NCBI GenBank assembly: GCA_964370765.1
Contig: CAYJKW010000003.1
Coordinates: forward strand, 1-64,000
Direction of reading: 5' to 3'
Source: CAYJBH01 sp964370765
Lineage (GTDB): Bacteria > Bacillota > Clostridia > Oscillospirales > Ruminococcaceae
DNA length: 64,000 nt
A program made the translations under genes and the position numbers. The notes under the pieces were generated by a model. The model saw nothing but the letters and a program-made list of their open reading frames with translations. It ran no database searches and had not been told where the DNA came from. Positions 42,457 through 52,244 of the stretch are shown here, piece by piece (position 1 is the first letter of the stretch; each line of letters opens with the position of its first letter).

Positions 42457-43578
42457 ATGTTTAACGGTAAAACTGTAGCGGCTGTAATAGTGGCTGCAGG
42501 CCGAAGTGGGCGCTTTGGCAGCGATAAGATGCTACTAAAAATCGGCAGCGAAAGTGTAATACGCCGTTCGGTTAGTGCTTATATAGATTGCGGATATTTT
42601 GATGAGATAGTTGTAGTTGCCGGGGAAAATCGCCCCGACCTTGAAAAGGAGCTACAGGGCTATGATCTTAGGATAATAGATGGTGGCGTGAATCGGTTTG
42701 ATTCTGTTTTAAATGGTGTAGCTGTTACGTCCAGTGAGATTATCGCTGTACACGATGGTGCAAGGCCGTTTGTTACTAAGGATGTAATTGTCGCAACATT
42801 GCAGGCAATGCAGCTTGCAAGAATTGCCGCACCATGTCTGCCGGTTGTGGATACTGTAAAATTAATCAAGGACGGATTTGTAGAACAAACGCCTCCACGA
42901 GAAAGGCTTGTAACGGTACAGACTCCGCAAACATTTTATCGTGAGGATTATATTAAGGCGGCAGATAGCTGCCCTGTTGAGGCCCCCACCGATGACTGCA
43001 TTGTTATGGAGCTTGCCGGCTATGCGGTAATGATGACAAAGGGCGATGCCGATAATATTAAGATTACATTGCCACAGGATATAAAAAAGGCAGGTGGAGG
43101 AACGATGAGGATTGGTCAGGGTTACGATGTGCACCGACTGGTAAGAGATAGAGATTTAATACTTGGTGGTGTGAAAATTGATTATGAATACGGACTTTTA
43201 GGCCACTCGGATGCTGATGTTTTATGCCATGCAGTTAGTGATGCGCTTCTTGGGGCTGCAGCCCTTGGTGATATCGGTAAACATTTTCCCGATACAGATG
43301 AGCGTTACAAAGGTGCGCGCAGCATAAAACTACTTACATATGTTGTACAGCTTCTAAGAGCAGAAGGATACAGTATCGTTAATATAGATAGCACCGTTGT
43401 TGCACAGCAACCAAAGCTAAGCGCACATATTGATTTAATGAGGAAAAATATAGCAGACGCCATAGGGGTGGATATATCGGCTGTATCTATCAAGGCAACA
43501 ACCGAGGAAAAGTTAGGGTTTACCGGCACTGGCGAGGGAATTGCCGCACAGGCTATAGCCTGTATTAACAGCCAATGA
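42457..43578 (+). CDS. ispDF: Bifunctional IspD-IspF isoprenoid enzyme
   Basis: A 373 aa fusion. Residues 1-215 are IspD (VIVAAGRSGRFGSDKMLLKI, with HDGARPFV and QTPQTF), which joins CTP and methylerythritol phosphate. From about 217 it is IspF (RIGQGYDVHRL with metal ligands D224 and H226, LLGHSDADVLCHAVSDALLG, GIAAQAIACI), which makes the cyclic diphosphate. The intervening enzyme IspE is not in the window. Shows that the organism uses the MEP pathway. Confidence 0.95.
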   Translation: MFNGKTVAAVIVAAGRSGRFGSDKMLLKIGSESVIRRSVSAYIDCGYFDEIVVVAGENRPDLEKELQGYDLRIIDGGVNRFDSVLNGVAVTSSEIIAVHDGARPFVTKDVIVATLQAMQLARIAAPCLPVVDTVKLIKDGFVEQTPPRERLVTVQTPQTFYREDYIKAADSCPVEAPTDDCIVMELAGYAVMMTKGDADNIKITLPQDIKKAGGGTMRIGQGYDVHRLVRDRDLILGGVKIDYEYGLLGHSDADVLCHAVSDALLGAAALGDIGKHFPDTDERYKGARSIKLLTYVVQLLRAEGYSIVNIDSTVVAQQPKLSAHIDLMRKNIADAIGVDISAVSIKATTEEKLGFTGTGEGIAAQAIACINSQ

Positions 43579-43594
43579 AAGGGATATTAATATA

Positions 43595-44518
43595 ATGAGC
43601 ACATGGATTGCAGAAACTTTAGAGGATGCATATGCAATAATTAGCACCATGGTAATACAGGATATCGTCGATATTCTGATGGTGGCACTTGCAGTGTACG
43701 GACTGATAGTGGTTGTGCGTGACACCAACACCAGTCAGGTTGTAAAGGGAATATTGTTGCTTTTTGCCGCCAATGTATTTGCGGAGGAAATAGGGCTTAG
43801 GACGTTTGGTTATTTTTTACAGACGGTGTTGGATTTCGGTATTATTGCACTTATTGTCCTGTTCCAACCTGAGATTCGCCGTGGCCTTGACCAGATGGGG
43901 CGCGCAAGATTTTTAGGAAACAACTTATTTGTAAGGCGAAGAATGCAGGATAAGACAAAGGAAGATTGGCAAAAAGCAATAAGCAGTATCTGTGATGCTG
44001 TACAACAACTTGCCGATAAAAGTACCGGTGCATTAATAGTTGTGGAGCGTACCTCTAACCTATATGATTATAGTCGTAACGCAACCAAGATAGATGCCGA
44101 TATATCTACCGAGCTACTTTGTAACATATTCTACAACGGCTCGCCATTACATGATGGTGCTATAATAATATCTGATGCACGCCTGCTTAGTGCCGGCTGT
44201 GTTATGCCACTTTCCGGCAACCTAGAGCTAAGTAAAGACCTTGGCACACGGCACCGTGCAGCGCTTGGTGTTGCCGAACTTACCGATGCAATCTCAATCG
44301 TAGTATCGGAGGAAACAGGCACTGTATCGATAGCAAAAAACGGTGTTTTAATTAGACGTATTAACCGCTCCAGCCTGTACAGCATGTTGCTTGAGGATAT
44401 AATCCCCAGCAATAGCGATGATGGCACCAAAAAGCGTAAAAAAGGTGTTTTAGGCCGTCTATTTGCCACCCCGAAAAAACAGGTGGATGAAAAAGGAGGG
44501 GCAGAAGATGAAAAATAA
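43595..44518 (+). CDS. cdaA: Diadenylate cyclase CdaA
   Basis: 307 aa. Three N-terminal membrane helices, then a DisA-N catalytic domain with GSPLHDGAIII (DGA about 187-189) and GTRHRAALG (RHR about 219-221). It makes cyclic di-AMP from two ATP. The C-terminal basic tail is unconserved. It overlaps the CdaR gene by 11 bases, the conserved cdaA-cdaR arrangement. glmM does not follow here. Confidence 0.95.
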   Translation: MSTWIAETLEDAYAIISTMVIQDIVDILMVALAVYGLIVVVRDTNTSQVVKGILLLFAANVFAEEIGLRTFGYFLQTVLDFGIIALIVLFQPEIRRGLDQMGRARFLGNNLFVRRRMQDKTKEDWQKAISSICDAVQQLADKSTGALIVVERTSNLYDYSRNATKIDADISTELLCNIFYNGSPLHDGAIIISDARLLSAGCVMPLSGNLELSKDLGTRHRAALGVAELTDAISIVVSEETGTVSIAKNGVLIRRINRSSLYSMLLEDIIPSNSDDGTKKRKKGVLGRLFATPKKQVDEKGGAEDEK

Positions 44519-45770
44519 TAGACTACCTGATATTGCAAGGCTTTTTGATTCCCGCAATTTTAACATCATCTTTTCGTTGCTTGTAGGGCTTATTAGCTGG
44601 GTGTTTGTTGTCACCACAATTGATACCGCCTATGATGGAGTAGTGGAGGATGTTCCGGTTAATTTTAGTGTTGATGAAGTATCGGTACGATCGCAGGGGC
44701 TTAGCATTATAGGCTCGCCGGAGGCTACGGTAGATATATATGTAACCGGTGATCGTACTTTGGTTGGTGCACTTCGCCCATCCGACTTTAATGTAACGGT
44801 AAGGTATGATTATATTACAGGACCCGGTAGCTACCAGCTACCTATAAGTGTTTCAAAGGCAGATAGCTATGCCGATTTTTCTATTCTTTCGGTAACTCCA
44901 TCCGAAGCTGAGATTAGGGTGGACATAATAGAAAGTAAAACACTTGCGATAGAGGTTGATGTTCAGTCTATCGCCGTTGAGGAGGGATATATCCTCGGCC
45001 TACCATCGGTAACCCCTACAGAGATAGTGATACAGGGTTCGGCCTCGGAGGTGCAACGCATAGCCCATGCTGTTGTAGAGTATGAGGAGGGCAGCGTACC
45101 GCTGTCCGAGAGAACTATCTCAGAGGGTGATATAATTCTGTATGATGTTGATGGGCAGGAGGTTAACAGTGCCGACATAACCATGGGTATAGACACTGCC
45201 GAAATATCTATACCGGTGCTTAAAACAGGCCAGATGAATACAAAGTTTGAGTATATAAACATACCGGATGGTTTTGACATAGATTCGCTTAGATATACAA
45301 TTAATCCACAGGTTATAGACGTTGCTGCCGATGAAGTGAGTATCTCTAAGGCCGGTGATCTGCTTATCGGATATATAGACCTTAAAACATTCGAACTGGG
45401 GGCAAGCTATAGCTTTGATATAACACTGCCATCCGGATTCACAAACCTTGATAATGTTAGCAAGGCCACTGTAACATTTGATACAAGCAATATGTCACAA
45501 ACTACCGTCACGGTTAATGACTTTAGGATAAAAAATCCCGTACAGGGGGTAGATCTTGAGGTTGCAACAGATCAAATTGTAGATGTTAAATTAATAGGTG
45601 ATACCGACACATTAGAGACGTTACAGTCTGAATCGGTGATTGCCGAGATAGATTATGCAAATGTATCTACAACACAAGGATTGCAGGAGGTACCGGTTAA
45701 GATACAGATACCTTCGGCAGATGATGTATTTGCTATTGGGGAATATACCGCTATTATTGAGGTAAAATGA
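44508..45770 (+). CDS. cdaR: CdaR (YbbR-domain) regulator of CdaA
   Basis: 420 aa. A single N-terminal membrane helix (NIIFSLLVGLISWVFVVTTI) followed by extracytoplasmic YbbR repeats (for example VPVNFSVDEVSV, IAVEEGYILGLPSVTPTEI). YbbR proteins bind and modulate CdaA. Start at 44508, with GGAGGGG upstream, rather than a longer reading inside cdaA. Its stop overlaps the recJ ATG. Confidence 0.92.
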   Translation: MKNNRLPDIARLFDSRNFNIIFSLLVGLISWVFVVTTIDTAYDGVVEDVPVNFSVDEVSVRSQGLSIIGSPEATVDIYVTGDRTLVGALRPSDFNVTVRYDYITGPGSYQLPISVSKADSYADFSILSVTPSEAEIRVDIIESKTLAIEVDVQSIAVEEGYILGLPSVTPTEIVIQGSASEVQRIAHAVVEYEEGSVPLSERTISEGDIILYDVDGQEVNSADITMGIDTAEISIPVLKTGQMNTKFEYINIPDGFDIDSLRYTINPQVIDVAADEVSISKAGDLLIGYIDLKTFELGASYSFDITLPSGFTNLDNVSKATVTFDTSNMSQTTVTVNDFRIKNPVQGVDLEVATDQIVDVKLIGDTDTLETLQSESVIAEIDYANVSTTQGLQEVPVKIQIPSADDVFAIGEYTAIIEVK

Positions 45771-47707
45771 TAAATCTTGACTACAGATTATGGGATATAC
45801 CATCCGGTAGTGATGGTCCGTTGTTTGAACAGGTTAAAAATGCACGCTGTGATGCAGCAGATGAGGAGTTAATAGATCCACTGCGCTTAAAAGATATTGA
45901 TATTGCAACAAAAACAATATGGCAAGCCATAGAAGAGAATGAGCGTATAGTAGTTTTTGGTGACTATGATGTAGACGGTGTTACCGCTACAGCAATAATG
46001 ATGAACTACCTTGAGGGAATAGGTGCAGACGTATACTATAAACTGCCAAATCGTGTCGAGGATGGATATGGTATATCACCCGATGCAGTAGAGATGCTTT
46101 CCGAAAAAGGGGTGTCGTTAATAATCACGGTAGATAATGGGATATCTGCCCTTGATGCGGCAAAATGTGCGGCCGAAAAGGGTATTACCCTTGTTATTAC
46201 CGATCACCATGAACCGGCAGACGAACTGCCTGCTGCTGCTGCAATTGTAAACCCAAAACAAAAAGATGATAATAGCGGATACGAAACATTATCCGGTGCC
46301 GGTGTTGCACTTTGCCTTGTGGCTGCTATGGAAGGCTGTAGTGCAAACGATGTGTTTTATGATTTTTCGGAGTTTGCGGCTTTGGGTACGGTATGTGATG
46401 TTATGCCGTTAAATAAACTAAACCGCACCATTGTAAGGGCAGGATTATCGGTAATGAATGAGAATCCCTCTACCGGAATTGCGGCAATATTAACTACCGC
46501 AAAACAACAGCGAGAGGTGGACAGTAATACCCTTGGTTTTACCATAGGACCCAGAATTAATTCGGCCGGCAGAATGGAAGATCCGGTTGCGGCATTATCG
46601 TTACTGCTTTCTACCGATGACGAGGAAGCCTATCACCTTGCACAGCAGCTAGAACAATGTAACGAGGATAGGCGTTCACAGGAACTTGCCCTTATTGAGC
46701 AGCTAACGATAGAGGCAGAAAAACAGGCAAGGGATCCGGTGTTAGTTTTGTTTGGGGATAATCATCATGAGGGTGTTATAGGGCTTGCGGCCGCACGGCT
46801 GATGCGTAGCTGCGCTAAACCCTGTATTGTAATATCGTTAAACGGAGATATAGGTAAGGGCAGTGGTCGCTCGATGCCATGGTTTTCTTTGTATGACGCA
46901 CTATCAGTATGCTCTGCACACCTTTTAGGTTTTGGAGGACATACCCTTGCAGCCGGCTTTTCGATAGCTCGTGAAAGCTGTGAAGCATTTAGAATGGCAA
47001 TTAATGATTATGCAAAGAAAATAATGCTTAATGCGGCTATAGATAGTATTGTTTCGGATGGTGTTATAGTAAATCGTATAACACTAGAGGATATTGCATC
47101 CTTACAGGATTTTGCACCGTTTGGTCAGGCAAATCCAAAGCCGAATTTTACCATTAAGGATGTGTCGGTAGAGAAGATAACGGCGATGAAGGAGCAGCAT
47201 TGCCGAATATGCTTTACACATCTGGGGGAACGTTACTGGGTAAGCTGTTTTGGCCGAACGCCGCAAAGCCTTGGTTATGCGGTTGGTGACAGGGTCGATA
47301 TGGTTGTGGAGTTATCTATTTATTCGGGTGGCGCAAACAAAAGCATATCTATGTTGTTAAAACACATTCGCCCAGCCGGTATGGCGGACGATGTCGTACA
47401 TAATATTAAGCTTTTTGCAAAATACTACTATGGGTGTGAGCTTTCATCACAGCAAAGAGCTGCGTTATATCCCGATAGGGAGTTTACCGCTAAGGTGTTT
47501 AGGTCGTTACAAGATGTATCAGCAATAGATACAGCCGGTCTTATATGCCGTTTTAATTCGCAAGATTCAGGCAGGGTGTTAGCGGCGCTTTTTGGTTTGC
47601 ATGAGCTTGGGTTAATATATGAGAAAAACGGTGTTCTAAACCGTACCGATAACCCACAAAAGCGTAGCCTTGATGAGAGTTCTGTTATAAGGGGGTTAGC
47701 GATTTGA
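45767..47707 (+). CDS. recJ: Single-stranded-DNA exonuclease RecJ
   Basis: 646 aa DHH-family 5'-3' exonuclease. VVFGDYDVDGVTA (about 62-74), TVDNGIS, VITDHHEPAD (DHH about 146-148), the DHHA1 motif GFGGHTLAAGFS and an OB-fold-like region (about 440-560) are visible. It differs from some shorter RecJ by a C-terminal extension of unknown role. Start ATG overlaps the cdaR stop; GAGGT lies upstream. Confidence 0.93.
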   Translation: MINLDYRLWDIPSGSDGPLFEQVKNARCDAADEELIDPLRLKDIDIATKTIWQAIEENERIVVFGDYDVDGVTATAIMMNYLEGIGADVYYKLPNRVEDGYGISPDAVEMLSEKGVSLIITVDNGISALDAAKCAAEKGITLVITDHHEPADELPAAAAIVNPKQKDDNSGYETLSGAGVALCLVAAMEGCSANDVFYDFSEFAALGTVCDVMPLNKLNRTIVRAGLSVMNENPSTGIAAILTTAKQQREVDSNTLGFTIGPRINSAGRMEDPVAALSLLLSTDDEEAYHLAQQLEQCNEDRRSQELALIEQLTIEAEKQARDPVLVLFGDNHHEGVIGLAAARLMRSCAKPCIVISLNGDIGKGSGRSMPWFSLYDALSVCSAHLLGFGGHTLAAGFSIARESCEAFRMAINDYAKKIMLNAAIDSIVSDGVIVNRITLEDIASLQDFAPFGQANPKPNFTIKDVSVEKITAMKEQHCRICFTHLGERYWVSCFGRTPQSLGYAVGDRVDMVVELSIYSGGANKSISMLLKHIRPAGMADDVVHNIKLFAKYYYGCELSSQQRAALYPDREFTAKVFRSLQDVSAIDTAGLICRFNSQDSGRVLAALFGLHELGLIYEKNGVLNRTDNPQKRSLDESSVIRGLAI

Positions 47708-49860
47708 CCTATGAAGATCTAAAACTGCGTATAGAACAGCAAAATAGAACGATAGATATTGATACTGTTCGCAGTGCATATATGGTAGCCGAACAGGCGC
47801 ATGATGGGCAGAAAAGAAAATCAGGTGAACCCTATATAATTCATCCGCTTAACGTTGCCCTGCTACTTGTAGAGCTTGGAATGGATACACAGTCCATTGT
47901 GGCAGCACTTTTACACGATGTTGTGGAGGATACCGATACAACACTTGATAGCCTGCGCCGTAAATTTGGGGAAGAGGTTTCGGAGTTGGTAGATGGGCTT
48001 ACAAAGTTAAGTGCTATACCTTTTTCTTCGGTGGCGGAGCAACAGGCAGAAAACCTGCGCAAGATGTTGCTTGCAATGAGTAACGACATAAGGGTTATGA
48101 TAATTAAGCTTTGTGACCGTATTCACAATATGCGCACCCTTGATGCGGTAGAGCCGCAAAAGCAGCTTAAGACTGCCCTCGAGACGATGGAGGTTTATGC
48201 TCCGATAGCCTACCGCCTTGGTATGAAAAAATTAAAGGAGGAGTTGGAGGATAGAAGCCTTTACTATCTTGATCGTTACGGATATAACGAGATTACTGAG
48301 GCTGTTGGAAATACCGGTAAAACAAAGAAGTATATGGACATGGTTACCGAGCAGGTAAAGCAAAGGGTAACCGAGGGCGGAATAATAGGGGCACAGTTCG
48401 AGAGTAGGATAAAAAGCGTTTACGGAATATACCGTAAAATGTTTGTGGGTAACAAGGATTTTGATCAGATTTATGATATATATGCACTGCGTGTGATTGT
48501 GGAAGATGTGGGTGAGTGTTATAGTGTTTTAGGTATTATTCATGACCTTTTTCATCCGGTTCCTAACCGCTTTAAGGACTATATATCCACGCCAAAACCT
48601 AACCTTTATCGCAGCCTACATACTACGGTAGTAGGGCCGGACGGTATGCCGATTGAGGTGCAGATACGTACATTTGAGATGCACCGTACCGCCGAGTTTG
48701 GCGTTGCTGCCCACTGGAAATACAAGGCCGGTGTAGCGGGCGATGATCGACTGGAAGAGCGACTTGCCTGGGTAAGGCAGCTGCTTTATGATGATACAGG
48801 AACTGCCGACAGTGAGGAGATGCTTCGTAACATAAAATACGAACTTGTCCCGCAGGAGGTATATGTTTTTACTCCGCGCGGTGATGTTATTACATTACCG
48901 GTGGGTGCTACCGCTATAGATTTTGCCTATGCAATCCACTCACAGGTAGGTAACCGTATGGTGGGTGCAAAGATTGGCGGTAAACTGGTATCTATCGACC
49001 ATAAGCTGGAAAATGGTGAGATAATAGAGGTTATAACAGGACCCGAGAATAAGGGCCCAGGGCGTGACTGGTTATCAATTGTGCGCACCAGTGAGGCAAG
49101 AAATAAAATTCGTAGCTGGTTTAAAAAAGAACGGCGTGAGGAAAATATAGAACAGGGCCGTGATATGTTGGAAAAGGAGATGCGGCGAATAGGCGTAACC
49201 TTTACCACAGAGGAAAGGGAGCAAATTTTTCTTGATATTGCAAGGCGGCAGCGCCTGCACTCGATTGATGAACTTTACTCTACACTTGGTTATGGTGGAA
49301 TTACCATTACAAAGGTAATGAGCCGTATAAAAGAAGAGTATGCAAAGATAGTTAAATCAAAAAATCCGGTCGAGGTTTTTTCTATACCACAACAAAAGGA
49401 GCGCTCCAACGAGGGTGTAGTGGTAGAGGGTATAGACAACTGCCTTGTTAAGTTTGCAAAGTGTTGTAGCCCACTGCCGGGTGATGAAATTGTAGGATTT
49501 ATTACAAGGGGGCATGGAGTTGCCATCCATAAGCAGGAGTGTAGTAACTATCTGCGCAGCAAGGATTCGTTAGAGGGTGGCGTTCGGTGGCTGTCGGCAC
49601 ACTGGGCCGGTAACGTTAAAGAGAGTTTTAATGCAACGCTTGAGATGTCTGCGATGAACCGTAACGGACTACTTGCAGATATTATGGTTGCACTTTCTAA
49701 CATGAGGGTACCGGTAGTATCCCTTAACGCAAGGGAGACGGATTCCGGCAGTAACGCAGAGTTTGTTGTTACAATATCTGTAGCTAATGTGGAGCACCTA
49801 ACAACTATAATAACAAAGCTTAGAAATGTAAAGGATGTCCATAGCATAATAAGGAGATAA
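47704..49860 (+). CDS. relA: Bifunctional (p)ppGpp synthetase/hydrolase, RelA/SpoT family
   Basis: 718 aa Rel. N-terminal HD hydrolase (ALLHDVVEDTD, H71-D72; KLCDRIHNMRTL), synthetase domain (ESRIKSVYGIYRKM; YALRVIVEDVGECY; PNLYRSLHTTV), TGS (YVFTPRGDVITLPVGATAID), a zinc-finger-like region with KFAKCCSPLPGDEI and a C-terminal ACT domain. Both catalytic halves look intact. It appears to start with TTG overlapping the recJ stop, with AAGGGGG upstream. It sets the stringent-response alarmone level. Confidence 0.95.
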   Translation: MTYEDLKLRIEQQNRTIDIDTVRSAYMVAEQAHDGQKRKSGEPYIIHPLNVALLLVELGMDTQSIVAALLHDVVEDTDTTLDSLRRKFGEEVSELVDGLTKLSAIPFSSVAEQQAENLRKMLLAMSNDIRVMIIKLCDRIHNMRTLDAVEPQKQLKTALETMEVYAPIAYRLGMKKLKEELEDRSLYYLDRYGYNEITEAVGNTGKTKKYMDMVTEQVKQRVTEGGIIGAQFESRIKSVYGIYRKMFVGNKDFDQIYDIYALRVIVEDVGECYSVLGIIHDLFHPVPNRFKDYISTPKPNLYRSLHTTVVGPDGMPIEVQIRTFEMHRTAEFGVAAHWKYKAGVAGDDRLEERLAWVRQLLYDDTGTADSEEMLRNIKYELVPQEVYVFTPRGDVITLPVGATAIDFAYAIHSQVGNRMVGAKIGGKLVSIDHKLENGEIIEVITGPENKGPGRDWLSIVRTSEARNKIRSWFKKERREENIEQGRDMLEKEMRRIGVTFTTEEREQIFLDIARRQRLHSIDELYSTLGYGGITITKVMSRIKEEYAKIVKSKNPVEVFSIPQQKERSNEGVVVEGIDNCLVKFAKCCSPLPGDEIVGFITRGHGVAIHKQECSNYLRSKDSLEGGVRWLSAHWAGNVKESFNATLEMSAMNRNGLLADIMVALSNMRVPVVSLNARETDSGSNAEFVVTISVANVEHLTTIITKLRNVKDVHSIIRR

Positions 49861-49866
49861 GAATAG

Positions 49867-50433
49867 ATGAATATAAAACATATTGTTGCAAGCCCCCCCT
49901 ACTGTACAAACAGTTTTGTACTTACCGAGGGCAACGAGATAATAGTTATAGATCCTGCAGCCGACCTACAGGAATACAGCGGCTACAATGCAAAAAACAT
50001 GAGATTGTTACTTACACATGGGCATTTTGATCATGTGGGTTCGGTGGATGCACTACGCAGTGCAGGTGCAAAGTTATATATGTCGGCTGAGGATGCTGCA
50101 CATTTTAAGATGCAACCCGACTTCTTTTTAAAGGAAGGCGACATTGTTAAGATAGGTGATACCGAGATTTCGGTTTTAGCAACTCCCGGTCATACCCCCG
50201 GTTGTCTTTGTTACTATACAAAGGGTCATCTTTTTGCAGGGGATACGCTATTTTGGCATAACTGTGGCAGATGTGACCTTCCGGGTGGTGATTATTCCGT
50301 TATGCTTAAAAGCTTAAAGCGGCTATCTACCCTACCCCTTGATACTGTAGTTTATCCCGGGCATGAGCAGTTTTCCGATATTGCGGACGAACATAGGCAC
50401 AACCCATATATGAAAGAGGCTATGGCGCTATGA
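49867..50433 (+). CDS. Metallo-beta-lactamase-fold hydrolase (glyoxalase II-like)
   Basis: 188 aa. LLTHGHFDHVGSV gives the metal-binding HxHxDH (H51, H53, D55, H56), with PGHTPGCLCYY, FAGDTLFW and YPGHEQFS supplying the other ligands. Family members hydrolyse thioesters such as S-lactoylglutathione or related substrates. It follows relA by six bases and overlaps hemZ by four, so it is in the operon. Substrate unknown. Confidence 0.9.
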   Translation: MNIKHIVASPPYCTNSFVLTEGNEIIVIDPAADLQEYSGYNAKNMRLLLTHGHFDHVGSVDALRSAGAKLYMSAEDAAHFKMQPDFFLKEGDIVKIGDTEISVLATPGHTPGCLCYYTKGHLFAGDTLFWHNCGRCDLPGGDYSVMLKSLKRLSTLPLDTVVYPGHEQFSDIADEHRHNPYMKEAMAL

Positions 50434-51767
50434 GGCTTTTCCTTCACGACCATGCATCAAAATATAAAGCCGAAAATATAATTCGGCTTTTTTTTCCTAA
50501 TATTGAGCTTTGTCACGGTAGGCGGAAAGGTAATAATTATATATATTTTCGCTTTGGTGGCCATCGTGGATTCCTAGTCATTAACAGTGGCGGCAACGTG
50601 ACAGCAGTAGAAGAAAAAGCGGCTGACCTAGAACACTTTATCTACAATATTTTAAAGGATTACACCGGCAGTGCCCCCCCCTGGGGTATGCTGTGTGGTG
50701 TGCGCCCGCTTTGGCTGTATCGACAAAGGATAGCCAAAGGACTTTCTGCAACACAAACCTTGGATCAGCTAAAGGAAGATTTTGATGTGTCTGACAGTAA
50801 GGCACAGCTGTTAAGGCGATGTTATGAAACACAGCAGAGTATGGATATACAAAGAGGTGTAGAACGTTATAGCCTTTATGTTGCAATCCCCTACTGTCCA
50901 TCACGTTGTAGGTATTGTAGCTTTATATCGATGGCGTCGAACAATAAAAAAGAGATAAAGCTTTATCTGGATATTCTGCAAAAAGAGCTAAACGATATAT
51001 CCAAAAAGATGCAAGGCACGATATTGGAGACGATATATATAGGTGGTGGCACCCCAACAGTGCTTGACCATGAGCCGCTACGATCACTATTAAATACTAT
51101 AAACGAGCTGTTTCCAAACCGACGTGAATTTACGGTAGAGGCAGGGCGACCCGACTGTACCGATAGGGAGAAGTTACGAATTATAAAACAGGCAGGTGTT
51201 GACAGGATTTCAATCAATCCGCAGACATTTTGTGACAATATATTAAAGGGGATAGGCAGGCATCACGATGCTGATGATGTTAAACGATGCTATAACGAAG
51301 CAAGGCAGGAGGGGCACCAAAATATTAATATGGATTTGATTGCAGGTCTGCCCGGTGATACTGCCGAGGGGTTTGCATATAGCTTAAAGCAAACGATAGA
51401 GCTTAATCCGGAAAGTATAACGGTTCATAGCTTCACAAAGAAGAGTGGGTCGATGCTATCAGGTGGAGATTTTGCCGCAAATCCTGACCTTATAAGGATG
51501 ATGAACCATAGGGACGAGATGTTAAAGGATTATAATCCCTACTATATTTATAGGCAGAAAAAAACACCGGCCAACCTTGAAAATGTAGGTTATGCAAAGC
51601 CGGGGTTTGAATGCCTTTATAATGTATATATGATGGACGAACTGCACACCGTTATATCGGCAGGTGCCGGTGGCGTTACTAAGTTTGTTGAGGAAAATCG
51701 CAGTAATATAAAAAGAGCGTTTCATCCTAAATATCCTGTGGAGTATATTGCACAGGGTAAGGGTTAG
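50430..51767 (+). CDS. hemZ: Radical SAM coproporphyrinogen dehydrogenase-like HemZ
   Basis: 445 aa. The radical SAM cluster is in VAIPYCPSRCRYCSF (Cys 156, 160, 163). YIGGGTPTVLD, RISINPQTF and NMDLIAGLPGD follow. The N-terminal 140 residues are specific to the HemZ subgroup. HemZ-like proteins in Clostridia are annotated as oxygen-independent coproporphyrinogen oxidases, but many in the subgroup are untested, so a heme role is probable rather than proven. Confidence 0.85.
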   Translation: MRLFLHDHASKYKAENIIRLFFPNIELCHGRRKGNNYIYFRFGGHRGFLVINSGGNVTAVEEKAADLEHFIYNILKDYTGSAPPWGMLCGVRPLWLYRQRIAKGLSATQTLDQLKEDFDVSDSKAQLLRRCYETQQSMDIQRGVERYSLYVAIPYCPSRCRYCSFISMASNNKKEIKLYLDILQKELNDISKKMQGTILETIYIGGGTPTVLDHEPLRSLLNTINELFPNRREFTVEAGRPDCTDREKLRIIKQAGVDRISINPQTFCDNILKGIGRHHDADDVKRCYNEARQEGHQNINMDLIAGLPGDTAEGFAYSLKQTIELNPESITVHSFTKKSGSMLSGGDFAANPDLIRMMNHRDEMLKDYNPYYIYRQKKTPANLENVGYAKPGFECLYNVYMMDELHTVISAGAGGVTKFVEENRSNIKRAFHPKYPVEYIAQGKG

Positions 51768-51776
51768 TAGGGAAGC

Positions 51777-52205
51777 TTATTTAAATGCGATATTCTCTTT
51801 TTTAGAGATAATATCGATAGCCTTTGCAAGCATTCTACGGTCTGCCGGATAGGCAAGGCGTTTGTTTGCCTCCGCTATCGGTACAAATGCCGCTTCACGT
51901 AGCTCCTCCGTTTGCAACTTTATCTGGTTGTTATCGGTCTTACCTAAAAAGTATACAACATCTTTTGTAATACCCTGTGTAGGGTTGTACCGTGATACCT
52001 CCCGATAGCCGGGGATAAGATCAATCGTGATGCCAGTCTCTTCAAACACCTCACGTAGGGCTGTTTGTTGCTCGGTTTCCCCTTCCTCCACATGTCCCTT
52101 AGGGAACGACCAATTTTTACCATGGACATGACAAATTAAAAGTACCTTTAGTTGGTCCTCTCTGATAAGATAGCATATTGCTCCGCAAGATTTTTCGTAC
52201 TGCAT
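51777..52205 (-). CDS. Nudix hydrolase
   Basis: 142 aa. The Nudix box GHVEEGETEQQTALREVFEETGI contains every consensus residue (core: REVFEETG), and the KNWSFPKGH segment precedes it. It resembles bis(5'-nucleosyl)-tetraphosphatases (AP4A hydrolases). Convergent with hemZ with a nine-base gap and no terminator between. Confidence 0.88.
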   Translation of the reverse strand: MQYEKSCGAICYLIREDQLKVLLICHVHGKNWSFPKGHVEEGETEQQTALREVFEETGITIDLIPGYREVSRYNPTQGITKDVVYFLGKTDNNQIKLQTEELREAAFVPIAEANKRLAYPADRRMLAKAIDIISKKENIAFK

Positions 52206-52244
52206 CTGATTCCTTAGTTTTGTGTTTCGAAAGGGGTTTACTGA

